A DNA stretch of 64,000 nt from Spirometra erinaceieuropaei (Eukaryota; Platyhelminthes; Cestoda; Diphyllobothriidea; Diphyllobothriidae), in assembly GCA_902702965.1 (NCBI GenBank), contig CACRXP010000973.1, forward strand, positions 130,048-194,047, in the 5' to 3' direction. The notes beneath the pieces were generated by a model. It ran no database searches, was not told where the DNA came from, and was given only the letters and a program-made list of their open reading frames with translations. Within the stretch, counting starts at the first letter, position 1; each line of letters starts with the position of its first letter. The translations under genes and the position numbers were made by a program. Below are positions 22,273 through 32,570 of the stretch, one piece after another.

Positions 22273-23530
22273 TTAGCGGCTGTTGTTAGGTCGTGGGCGC
22301 AAGTCAGTGAGCGGGGCACGTAGACCTTCATAATGAGCGTTCAGATCGACAAGGCGATTGATGCTGGTCGTGTTAGAGTGCCAGGCTTCGAGAAATTCTC
22401 GGGCCTGTTTGGTGTTTGCCGTGGCAACGACTTCAGTTCCTTCCCAATTGAGGCGATGGTAGCATTCAGCGGCGTGCGCAAACACGAGTGACAAAGAGTT
22501 ACGTCGGCGAATGGCTAGTTTATGTTCGTTGATACGCGTCCCGTGTCGTCGGCCTGTATGACCAACATAGTCGCTAGAGCAGTTATCACATGGAATGCGA
22601 TAGATGACATTGCTTTGCTGCTCTTTGGGTATAGGATCTTTTACTGGGGATAGCGTTGCGCTCAGGGAGGACGCCGGCTTGTGAGCAATGAAGATGCCAA
22701 ACCGATTTAGTTGTCGAGCGATCGCTTCGGAAATGCCCCTTACGTAGGGTAGAGAGAAGAATTTCAGTAGTTCTGGTCCCTCATAAGAACCAGGGCCTTG
22801 TGGTTGTCTCCGAAGTCTGAGGGAGTTTTTCGAAAAGCTGACCGGGTATCCGTTGGGCCGGAATAACAGATACAAGAAAGCGAGTTCTCTCTTAAGTAGA
22901 TCATCGTTGCTGCAATAACGATAGACCCCGTGGAAAAGGGTTCGGACACAGCTCATTTTATGAGCCGCAGGATGGTTGCTTTCATAATTAAGAATGACGT
23001 CAGCGCTGGAGTCTTTTCGGTAGACGCTCCTTGCAAGACCGCCATCACTGAGCGTTTGGATTCTAACGTCTAGAAACGGGACAGTGCTTCCCTTTGTCGC
23101 TTCGCGAGTAAACTGGATAGCTGGGAAGACGCATTCAGACTCGGATGCAGTTGCTCAATTTCTCAGGTCTTCGTGATAACAAACGTATCATCTACGTATC
23201 GGAGCCACATTTTTGGTTAAAAGGTTCGCATACCTTCCTCTTCTAGGTGTTGTGGTACCAGTTCAGTCAGTAGACCTATTATTGGCGAGCCCATTGTTGT
23301 ACCCCTAACCCGTTGATAAAACTTTCCATCGAATTGGCAGTAGTTCTTGAGACAGAGTCTAAGGAGTTCTGAAATGTGCTCTATGGGAATGTTAGTTGGA
23401 TTATCTTGCAGACGTCGGGTTACGCTCTCAATCGCCAGGTCATGTGGTATTGAGGAAAACAGGGCAACGACATCAAACGATAGAATACACTCATCATCGT
23501 CAACCAGCCATAATCTACCCTCTGTCAAAC
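22273..23530 (-). pseudogene. Penelope-like RT and GIY-YIG endonuclease ORF (broken, 5'-truncated)
   Basis: The RT core begins near 23480 with ILSFDVVALFSSIPHDLAIE (motif A). It continues with YCQFDGKFYQRVRGTTMGSP (motif B, about 23290) and WLRYVDDTFVITK (motif C with catalytic YVDD, about 23200). After a frameshift near 23130 it resumes with TVPFLDVRIQTLSDGG. The GIY-YIG domain is at about 22600-22500 (VIYRIPCDNCSSDYVGHTG, then INEHKLAIRR). It ends with EFLEAWHSNTTSINR, the usual end of this family. Lesions: TAA at about 23220, TGA at about 23166, and the frameshift. All catalytic RT residues remain, but the frame cannot be translated. Confidence 0.9.
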
Positions 23531-23620
23531 AGCCGTTTCACGATCGTTATCGATCATCAGTACGTCATAGGCCCTATGATGTGGGGTAGATACGCATGTC
23601 AAGAAGGCGTATGATCCTCA

Positions 23621-25164
23621 CTGCTGTGGTTGGGATCACACTCGATCCTATTCTGTACGCCCGCCAGCTTGCCACTGGAGTCAACGAACGATGAGTCATA
23701 GGACATATATCGCATGCAATACATAAGCAGCTCACTAAGAGAGTGATGCCAGTTAGGACTTCTTGCACAGCCAGGGTGGACTTGCCTGAAAGATACAAAA
23801 AACAGGGGTTTGTAAATGACATGCTTTTGTTACTCCAAGGCAGTTAAATTACCGCTCTCTAGGGACTTATTTCCATCACTTAAAGTGTTTAATCTAGGCT
23901 ATATTTTTTCAAAATGAATTTGCTAGTAACTACTGTCATTCAATGTAGAGTCATATTTTGACTTCCTTGACAAAAGGCAGTCTTCTTAGGAGAACGTATC
24001 TCTATTAAAACGTCGTCTTCCTATTTCCTTAGACCTAAACGTAAAAGAACTTTACAAAAGAAGTCTGAAATTGTGCATACGCTAGCGGTAATTCGTACTC
24101 TGAATAAAATTCAAAGAAGGTTGGTGAGAGACCAAAGGAAGTTTAGAAATGTCGGTGGGTGAGATTTTTGTCGTGAGACGCGGCTGAAATAAAAAACAAT
24201 TTATCTTAGCTCGCAGGGTCGCGAACAACTGTAGATCATTGCGACTTTTCGGAAATTGTCAAAGCAAATTCATGTCAGTTATTTGAGTTCAAAACTATAT
24301 TTGTTTAGACATGACAGTCGTCTGACTTTGCTGTTAAAAATCTTCATTTCTGGACGAGACACTGTGCAATATTGGTTATGCTTTAGTAAGAAAAATGACT
24401 GGGCCAATTAACATCACATAAAACGGCATCGTCACGTTTCGCTGCTTGTCACGTTAAATAAAAACAGAATGAGAGACGTACATCCCTGGTTCAACTAATC
24501 AGCGGCATCAGCGTGTGATCCAACTAATTATTCATTTTTGAAGCTGAAATAAGCGAGGGGTATGAAAGTCACTAGCACGCGAGGTTTTTGCTTTTCATTC
24601 GAATAGGTACATACCTCTGAATGACTAATTTCCATCGTTTGCTCGCTGTTCGTTTTGGGCAATATCTCTTCTGAATACCATTAAATAAATTGAACTAGGC
24701 TAAGGACTAGTGCCAACCAAAGCCAGACGCGGTTTTGACAAGAATTCATAGAAGACTTCTGTATTGGGTCCAAGTGTATGCTCGTATGGTTTTTAAAATG
24801 TTTCAAGAAAATTCGCCTGAAGACGGGAATGTTCATATCAGAACTACGTTCTCGATTTTACATGTTATTTTGCGCCGAACATACGTCTCACAGGTTGTTC
24901 ATTTAGCACAGTTTTTGGTTTAACGTGGAAATACTTCACGGCAAAAGACGGTGTGTTTTGTCCGAGAAAGCAAGGAGACGGCTTCCATTTCATTTTACAA
25001 GATAAGACCAAAACTGTAAATGGGAAGGGGAATGTATACGGTCAAATCACGCAGGTTTCGCGTAATGCCAAAATTCGCAGTTAGGCAATCGACCATAGAA
25101 GGCGTTTCCTCATAATGGCTGAATTTCGGCTGTTGCAGGATGAAAATGCAATGACAGAGGGACG
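23621..25164. other. Unassigned sequence, no gene seen
   Basis: To the right of the Penelope-like element there is AT-rich sequence with no repeat match. The 82-codon minus frame at 23574-23822 starts outside the element and has no known motif. Confidence 0.4.
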
Positions 25165-25425
25165 TTTACCGATCGCGTCACGGGACTCCCTCGTCCAATC
25201 CTGGGAGTCAGGGGTTGGACATCTCGGGATTGTGAATAGCTGGTTGATGACGTCTAACAAGCCGAAAATGACAGTTACAGTCTTCTTTGCCTTTGTCGGC
25301 AATGCTACTCTGTCTTTAGTACGTGCCGCTGTGCGATTGCTGGCGGGGCCCGAGATTGAGTCCCATGACAACTGGAAGAGCGTATTCCGTAATCTGACCG
25401 GTCAGCGCCCTTCTGCCCTAGTCAG
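25165..25425 (+). mobile_element. tRNA-derived SINE, degenerate
   Basis: Only the body and tail are clear on the plus strand: TTGATGACGTCTAACAAGCC, TTCTTTGCCTTTGTCGGCAA and GTGCCGCTGTGCGATTGCTGG. The head is mostly lost. It ends in the family segment CGTAATCTGACCGGTCAGCG. Confidence 0.6.
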
Positions 25426-25429
25426 TTTA

Positions 25430-25680
25430 ATGGTGGAGGGGGACGCTCACCGATCGTCCTTACAGAACACACTCGTTCCGTTGTGCCTTACGGGCTTTCT
25501 CTCTCGAGCCCAAACAGTAGCCGCACAGCGGCGCATGATATAGGCAGTATGTTATTACCAACAAAGGCAAGGGAGACTGGAATGGCCATTTCTGGCTTCT
25601 TAGCCGTCATCAGTCAGTCATACCCAGCCCCGAAGTGTGGAACACCTGGGGCTCGAACTCGCGACCTTTTAGTTAGAACG
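25430..25680 (-). mobile_element. tRNA-derived SINE (left half of inverted dimer, head truncated)
   Basis: The minus-strand copy runs from the family end segment near 25450 back to the B box (GGTCGCGAGTTCGAGCC) at about 25655. It stops inside the tRNA-like head, where the next copy begins in opposite orientation. Confidence 0.75.
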
Positions 25681-25918
25681 AACGAGTTCCGTAAGAACGA
25701 TCGATGGGCGCCCCCTCTACCATTGTACATTCCCGATCGAAACCGACAGGACAACGGGCCCGTGGCCCAGTGGTTAGAGGCGTTGGACTTTTAATTAACA
25801 GGTCGCGAATTCGAGCCCCAAGTGTTCCACAATTCGGGGTTGCCTATGACTGGCTGACGACAGCTAATAAGCCGGAAATGGCCATTCGGGTCTCCCTTGT
25901 CTTTGTCGGTAATATTAT
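25681..25918 (+). mobile_element. tRNA-derived SINE, Arg-like head (right half of inverted dimer)
   Basis: It starts with GAGTTCCGTAAGAACGATCG. The head at 25756-25830 has GTGGCCCAGTGGTTAGAGGC, GGACTTTTAAT in the anticodon region and GAATTCGAGCCCC. The body ACAGCTAATAAGCCGGAAAT and the tail TCTCCCTTGTCTTTGTCGGT complete it. Confidence 0.8.
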
Positions 25919-25924
25919 TCCGCC

Positions 25925-26110
25925 TAGTCAGTTTGCCCTATCGCAACCGACAGAACAGCGAGCCCAGTGGTCAGGGCGTTGGACTCATAAACAAAAGGTT
26001 GCGGGTTCGAGTCTTGCGGCTTACACACTTCGGGATCGGGCGTGGCTGGATGATGACTACCAACACGCTAGAAATGGCCATTCCAGTCTCCCTCGTCTTT
26101 GGCGTTAATG
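25925..26110 (+). mobile_element. tRNA-derived SINE with a Met-like head
   Basis: The head at about 25950-26020 reads CCCAGTGGTCAGGGCGTTGG, then ACTCATAAAC (CAT in the anticodon position) and a good B box GGGTTCGAGTC. The body is the same family (AGAAATGGCCATTCCAGTC, CTCCCTCGTCTTTGG). It is joined head-to-tail to the preceding copy, seven bases after that copy's tail. Confidence 0.75.
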
Positions 26111-28734
26111 CAAGTTTTTCGGCTCGTGAGCATACCCTCCAGTTCTCTCTGCGCGGTTTCCCGACAGATTTACAGATGGGAGGCCTGTCATTTAAGAACG
26201 CACATTTCGAATTCGCATCAAGTATCTACTCCATTTCTTGAGGTTTGCATAAGAGGTTTATTTTTGCTAGGCATTTATTCGCGCTTTGGCCTAGAATGCT
26301 GCAATAACCATTTGTTTGTATCCCGTCTTTATAGCAGGGTGCGTGAAACGTGGGTATTCGCACTACCTCACTGCACACAGCCCCACCATTGCAGAAGCAG
26401 GTTCACCCTGAATGAATTTGTTTACACTTGCGTCCATTGGGTGTGGGGGTGGGCAGTGCCGATCTGAAGTTATTACCTGGGACAAATCTGATACGCGAGC
26501 TTGACCTCCCCCCCCCCATCCCTCATCACCAACAAGGGATCCGTAAGCACACGACGTCGTTCCCCCCTTTCGCGTTTACGATCTGTACACATATGTGTGT
26601 ATATACCTAGGTGTTCCCACCTGCAGTTAGGGTGGTCCTAACAGTAAAAAAAATATTTCACAAAACCCTTCGGCCTCGGTGCCTCGACCGCTCTAAAAAA
26701 ATTCCCTGGAATAGTGGGTTTGCTATGTTACTTGACCTTTATGACTGTTCGTCCCCCGTTCCCTCTGCAGTTAGGGGTCACGCAATTCTTTAAGCAGACT
26801 GAAATAAAGGCAAAGTACAGGCATGCATCATTTATTCTGGGACCTCCTTGCATTTTTAAATGCGGACACAGAAAACATCCCCCCATTTATTTAGCTGCCA
26901 AAAACGAATTCGGAGCAGCGAGTTGGATGAGAGATATTAGTTTCAGTCGGTGGTCACAAGCACATTACCATACAACTCATTTTACTAGCTCGTTTTCGTT
27001 GATCCGTTAGTGGAAAACTGCTATATGGCGGATTATATGCTTCCAAACAAACGGCAAACACAGCTGGAACCAGCGGTCTCAATATCGATGCATACAAGTT
27101 GATTGAAGCTAATCAGAAAATGGTCTTCCACTAACAGACGGAAACCTGTTCAGGGTGTTTGCAATTATGACCCTCACCTTTTGGCAGTATTTTAAAGCAA
27201 GTTGCATCTTTCGAAGTTCTAGAAGCACTGCTGTCATCTAATCTTTCCTGTTAGCCACAGTTGATTTGCTCTTAACAAAATTAGCCGAATGAATATTGAG
27301 TTCAAGGCTCGCGTCGACCTGACCAACTCCAGTCAATCAGCTGGCGAGTTCTCGAACCCATAAATCCTTCCTCATAACCAGTATTGCGATAGGATTATGC
27401 TGTTGACTTTGGGGCGTACCCTTCGCATGCTCTCTTCAGTAACACACACGGGAATAGAGATTTCATCCAAATTCCAGGAAGGGCGTCTATTACCCATTCC
27501 TACCTCCATTACCAACCACGATGGTAAACTTTATCCTATCTTTAATCCTAACCCCGATTTTCCTGGAATTTAGTCAAAAACCATCTGTACTAAAGGGATC
27601 GTGGTGTGCCTATTCCCCGTGCCTTCCCAGTGTCTGTCTTTCCGCCGTAGCCACCTCTGTGTCTTTAGCCTTTACCCTAACTGTAACATTAACTCTCATG
27701 ATCCTAGCCCTCACAACCCTAGTACCAACCCGAGCTGTAACACGGGGGACCATGTTTCCATGTCCATCCCAACGACCAATGAGCTACGTGCACCGATCTA
27801 CCCTGGTTGCAGAACAGAAATTGGCACTTCCGTTTTGCATGAGAGCCGATGATCCTAATCCCCCTGCCTTAGTCGATAACACATTGCACCGACGACTTTT
27901 CGCAACGGACGGACAATTTAGGGGTCGAATCCTCCAAGATGTGGCTACCCGCCTTCACCCTGAGTATGACGTCCTTCCGCCCAGTCCGGCACAATGCTCG
28001 TCCCATGTTTTTGTCGGAAACAGGAGCATGGACAACCGACTCCTCCCGCACTGGCCTCCCGTTCTTGGCATGTCTGGCGAGTGGGACAGAAGAGGAATTT
28101 TCCAGATTTATACTTTGGCCGTTCCCGATACTTTTTTTATCAAATATCACTTAATGACGATTGTCATCACTGCAGAATAAAAGAACGCTCACACTCTCTG
28201 CTTTAAGCATATTACTGTAAATGTATTCCTTATGGCGCTATTTTAGAAAAACACGCTTTACTCTCATTGGCCAGTGCTGCTAAGGAGACGACCACTTTTC
28301 TCGCGTCTCTGCAGCTGGGAGCGTGCAGTTTAAACGAAGTTTAACAACTTGACTTTTGCTTACAGAGCAGGACTTGAATGCTTCAAATTGCCATATTGCT
28401 TCTCATTACCTTTTCAAGTATCAGTTGCAGAGGAATGAAATGCTCTAAAAACAAAGAATACGTTTGCATGAGTCATCAGCAAATCTGTAGCCGCTGAATT
28501 TCATGCATATGGTCAAAACCTCTACCGTGTGATTGTTTGATTAATGTTTTCAAACAATAATTTTGATGAAAACGAATTTCCAGAAACAAGTAGTCATATA
28601 ACGAATGTACGGAATTCGCCGACACAATCTGACTTTATGGGGGAATATGGACCTTGTGCTTACCTAGGGACGTCGGCTCTGGCCTCTTGCGATCGCGAAT
28701 AACTGATTCGGTTCTCGAGTTCTTCGACTGGTTC
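26111..28734. other. Unassigned sequence; one 219-codon open frame
   Basis: No repeat is matched except C-rich simple stretches (26504-26512) and degenerate CCCTAA-like sequence at 27540-27730. The longest frame, 27521-28180 plus, starts with hydrophobic stretches. Its codons there come from the CCTAAC-like low-complexity DNA, and an antisense frame of 93 codons overlaps it, so I do not call it a gene. Confidence 0.4.
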
Positions 28735-29600
28735 TCGACTAGTTAGGACTACCTAGATAGAATTGTAACGCCAATTATCGTGCAGTGCAGCTGGTTGACA
28801 TTTCAGACGCGCTACGGTGTCGTTTCCTGAATGCAGTTTTTCCCGGCCGCTAAAAAAACCACACTTGCTGCGAAGTGGCTGCTTCAATAACATGTATTTT
28901 GCCTTTTGATGTTCGGTGCTGTTTCAAATTCAAATGTATTGTGGAAAACATGTATAAAATATCTTTTATCATGCTAATTTGGTAGCAAAACAGGGGAAAA
29001 GAGTGACATCCAAATTTAAATAAAGACTGTTTTGATTCCTGGATAATTTTGAACCCTGTCTACCGTCACGCACGCGCTTAGGGTCCCCAAGCTTCAGATT
29101 GTGCACTTTCCATGTGTTTAAGCTCATAAATTCCTCCAAAAGGATACTGTACAAGACAAATAAAAATTTCCCGTGAATGCAGACCATGTCGTACATTTCA
29201 GACAGAGCACTACTAAACATAGGGAGACGATGTTCACTGAATGGACTTTAAACGGCCTTGCCAAATTTCCCAATTATGCACTTTTAAAAATCGAAAACTA
29301 CCCTATCTTTTGACTTAAAAATTCGAATAAAACACTACTTGCTACTAAACGGACACCAGAAAAGGACTGTGTTTTCTATAAGGCAGTTGAACCTATAAGG
29401 GAATCGAAAGTCATTGAGAAAAAATGCCTACTAGTTAAGCAGCCGGATAGAAGTGCATTCGGAAGGTCGCATTCTGGGGTGAGTGAGGTATCTTGGGATT
29501 ATGTAACACGCCAGTTAATGCCATAATCTCACCGAAGTAGTCGTTTCTAACCGAAAACATTTTTCAGAATATTGGGTGACTTCTAATTATTTTTTATGGA
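28735..29600. mobile_element. Foldback MITE copy 4, strongly decayed
   Basis: The left arm is traceable from ACCTAGATAGAATTGTAAC (about 28748) through TTATCGTGCAG to ATCATGCTAATTTGGTAGCA (about 28966). The right arm runs from AAGGGAATCGAAAGTCATTG (about 29397) through CCTACTAGTTAAGCAG to CTCACCGAAGTAGTCGTTTC (about 29530). Order and spacing match copies 1-3, but the CAGT ends and TA duplication can no longer be seen. Confidence 0.68.
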
Positions 29601-30524
29601 GAATCGATTAAGGAGGCAGTCTTCGAAAAGGAATCTGATTTTAATCCTGCTCTATGCAGTCTGCCATCTTTTTCCCCGAAAAAGTTAAGCGATGCAAATA
29701 AGGGTCAACCGTTCAGCAGCACTTGCAAGTAATTTCAGTGTGCGCACCGAAGGATGAAATAACGTACGGCCGGTTTTCCAATTGTTAATTCTGTGAGATT
29801 CTTTCGTACAGTCCAGAAGCAAACGACTACCTTCGCCACATACTGGATGCTTGTCGTAGGAGTCGGCATCTGAACTGGCGGCATTCGTTGTAACTAGGTC
29901 ATTTGGCTCTTGAAGATCTTGAGGACTGCATAATTCATCCGCACGGTTGACTGCTCTGCTCAGACGGCGTCTTAACACTACATATGGAGGGAGAGGTTAT
30001 AGGGTTTGCTGATGGCCCGTGAGTCGAAGAACCGTGACCTGCGCTGTTGTCTGCCCTCACTAGGAGTTCGGCCTCTTGGTACCTCAAGGTGTGACCGGGT
30101 CCTGTGCACTAAGTCGCAAAATGATGCCGAACGTCATTCCTCCTCACTACTTATACATGTTCGCCCACGCGTGCCCAGATTGCTCTTCCGGTTTCTCTGA
30201 AGTAGCTGCTTTCCCCTCAACTCTAGGCGCTTCCTGTCGCCTCAGAGGATCTGCCCGAGGATCACCTACGGCCAGCGTGCAACCCCAAATCCCAGTGGTG
30301 TGAGAAAGCGGCTGATGGGTGCAAAGACGTTTGTTAACGTGTATGAGCACTCGACAAAATGTGGGATGAGTGTTGTTTGGTCCTCTGCTTAGTTTGTGTA
30401 TGCACCAGTTCACAAATAGTGTAGGCAACAGCTCAAGCACAGCACACCCGTAGGGAGCAACCCCATTTTCCAGTTCCGTGTACAGCACGCGGACGCGGTG
30501 GCAGCATCGGAAAGACAAAGAACC
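29601..30524. other. Unassigned sequence, no gene seen
   Basis: A minus-strand frame of 97 codons (29685-29978) and overlapping frames at 30006-30518 have no motif that I recognise. They lack paired splice sites. Confidence 0.35.
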
Positions 30525-30780
30525 GGCCCGTCATCATGCCAACAATCAACATCGGTGATGAAAGTGCAGCAATTATGGACTCGGACGTTCGTGCAATCAA
30601 GCAAACACCGCACCGCATACGAACATCTGCGTTGAAAGCGGGAGCAGCTAATGCTGTTAGGTAGATGGTGGCCTAGCAACTTCACCCTATAAATAATGCA
30701 GCCCCAGTGCGACCACAGCCACTATTTGTTGCCATCTCTGGTGGTTGGCTCAGATGTTCATCCGGAACCTCCGACGAAAA
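30525..30780 (+). mobile_element. Non-autonomous Penelope-like end, decayed
   Basis: It aligns by eye with 51510-51760: GCAGCAATTATGGACTCGGA, then CCTATAAATAATGCAGCCCC. The final ribozyme-like part (30736-30775) is degenerate (CTGGTGG in place of CTGATGA, CCGGAACCTC in place of CCGAAACGTC). It therefore belongs to the same family as the 39.5-, 51.5- and 63.7-kb copies but is old. Confidence 0.6.
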
Positions 30781-31439
30781 AAGTCCTCCTCCAGCAATCA
30801 GCCGTCGTTAGCTTTAATGAGGAAATTTCATAAGTCTCGCAAAACCATGTTAGCAGGCTCTGTCTTCTTAATCCTGCCTGTTACTGACAAATCCTTTTAT
30901 GACTACCTTGGCAGAACTGTTCCGAGTTCACTCTCTTTAACTCTTTGACAGGGCGGTCTCTAAACCAAAAGATAGGTTGTGCCAAGGCTATGTGTCCTCA
31001 AAACACAGCCACCTAACCTTAGCTGCCTTGAACCCCATGAAAGCCAAACAGCGACAAAGAGTCCATCTTTGATGGAAGCAGAAATTGTAAAGACAAATAT
31101 TACTTCGGATCAAAGGTAATCTGTGCGGCCTAGAGGAGCCTGCTGGCATTTATGTGGTCTCATCTTGTAAGGGCAATATCATCTGTTCAGCACAATTTAT
31201 TGGAACCAGTAAATTTCGCGACGGCTTATCAACTGCAGCCTGCCGTGACATAACACAGATAACAAGTGAGAAGTATACAGAGGTTTAAACATCGACAAAG
31301 AAAGTCAATATAAAACAGCAAGGTCATCGTATACTGCACGTAGACTAATCAATAAAATGGTAAATTCAAAACGCAACATAGGAAAGAAAATGGGGAAGTT
31401 AACACGTCGAGGGATTTCGTAACTTAAAGGGGCTCAGAT
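30781..31439 (+). pseudogene. Possible decayed GIY-YIG remnant of a Penelope-like element
   Basis: At about 31132-31250 the plus strand encodes AGIYVVSSCKGNIICSAQFI followed by GTSKFRDGL. This resembles the start of a GIY-YIG endonuclease (normally GxYxxxC then YIGxTxRxLxxR). It is short and surrounded by stop codons. The rest of the interval is unassigned. Confidence 0.35.
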
Positions 31440-31914
31440 CTACCAGAGCAAGCTGGGGTTGACCATGTGATCTAACTGTTTACATAGGTCGGGTTTCTCC
31501 CGCCGTATGTAGGCTGCCTCCAGGTAGCTCAATAACCGAGTTCGTGCTCGAACTAATACTCGAAAAAATGTTTTGGGGTCAACCGAATGGCCACTATCAA
31601 GGAGGCGTTTTGTAATAGAAGACCGCGGAATCTTATTCTCCCGCTTTAGAAGCCATTTAGGCAGGTGCTCAACTGACCTGGCTGCCAGTTGCCTTTGCGT
31701 TCGCCCAATGTACTTGCATCCACAAGTGCATGTAAATTCGTAAACACAATTTGACGTGGCGTGCAATGGCAAGGCATCCTTCGCCCTTGGAACTTGGATA
31801 GACTTAGTAGGGCTGCAGAATATGAGTTCGGCTGAGTTGTAAATTCTTTCAATGGCGCCTGCTTTAAATTCATTCCGGGGAAATACTGCTTCAATCATCT
31901 GTTCAGTCACCGCG
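31440..31914 (-). pseudogene. Penelope-like element 2: C-terminal GIY-YIG domain (5' part cut off)
   Basis: A 156-codon minus-strand frame. The GIY-YIG core is at about 31760-31660: NCVYEFTCTCGCKYIGRTQR, then QLAARSVEHLPKWLL. It has a cysteine pair between the two halves, as in animal Penelope-like elements. It ends LLSYLEAAYIRREKPDLCKQ, the usual end of the domain. The sequence is very different from element 1 at 22.3 kb, so this is a second lineage. The upstream reverse transcriptase is missing: at about 31900 the element is interrupted by a LINE 3' end on the same strand. The domain itself is uninterrupted. Confidence 0.82.
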
Positions 31915-32570
31915 AATGACGATGTTCATTGTGTGCCCCGCAGATGCCGAGCGCAGGGGAGTGACTTGAACGGCAATCACTTAATAATGTTGGCAGACTT
32001 TCGCAGCATCCCCCGCACCCCCTCAGCCACCTGGGCCTGGTTTCGATGTAGTGTCAGGTTAACCAGAAGCCGGATCGGACACAGTGGCAGACAGGGCTGA
32101 TCGAACCTTCTAAGCAAGCCAAACACAATCTGGCTTCTGCACAATGCACAAAATGGTCAAGCGGCTCAGATAGAAGACACACTAAGCCGGAGCCATTGCA
32201 GCACGACTCTCCTTTCTGAGAGGACCTGGGTACCCTCTCTCAGTTGGCAGCCTGACAAGCTAAGACTGCAGCACAAAGTGGTGGTTTAGAAGCGCGTCAG
32301 CTTGGTCATGCTGGAGGATTTGGGCGAGGTGGCGTACGAATGGATTCCACAGTGTCGGCTGCGCGCACTCTCTCCTTCTAACTCATTCAGTAATCCGCTG
32401 TCTAAGGCTGTCAGTCATCTGATACTGAGATTGGAGGCAGGTGGTTGGTGCGGCGTGAGCCCGTGCCCAGACGTGCCACCACGCCTCACGCGCAGCATTT
32501 ATTATGGGATGTGCTGACTCTTCAAAACACGCGTGACATGCTCTGATCTGGCACCCTTGGTGGTCCGTTT
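31900..32570 (-). mobile_element. LINE 3' UTR fragment inserted in a Penelope-like element
   Basis: The plus strand runs from ACGATGTTCATTGTGTGCCC through GGGCCTGGTTTCGATG, GGAGCCATTGCAGCACGAC, CAGTTGGCAGCCTGACAAGC and GAAGCGCGTCAGCTTGG. It continues to GGTGCGGCGTGAGCCCGTGC and TCTGATCTGGCACCC near 32550. This is the longest of the decayed LINE-UTR copies, about 650 bp. Confidence 0.7.

Larger units (their letters stand above)
21878..23620 (-). mobile_element. Penelope-like element 1 (RT, GIY-YIG, 3' hammerhead motif)
   Basis: A 5'-truncated Penelope-like retroelement on the minus strand. It has part of the reverse transcriptase, a GIY-YIG endonuclease and about 340 bp of 3' sequence ending in a hammerhead-ribozyme-like motif (21880-21932). 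That RT plus GIY-YIG order is specific to Penelope-like elements. No 5' finger/palm N-terminus is seen beyond about 23620. Confidence 0.9.

Noticed and set aside
27521..28180. A 219-codon plus-strand frame with a hydrophobic N-terminal half
   Set aside because: The hydrophobic part is encoded by degenerate CCCTAA-like repeats, an antisense frame overlaps it, and no motif or splice context supports a gene.
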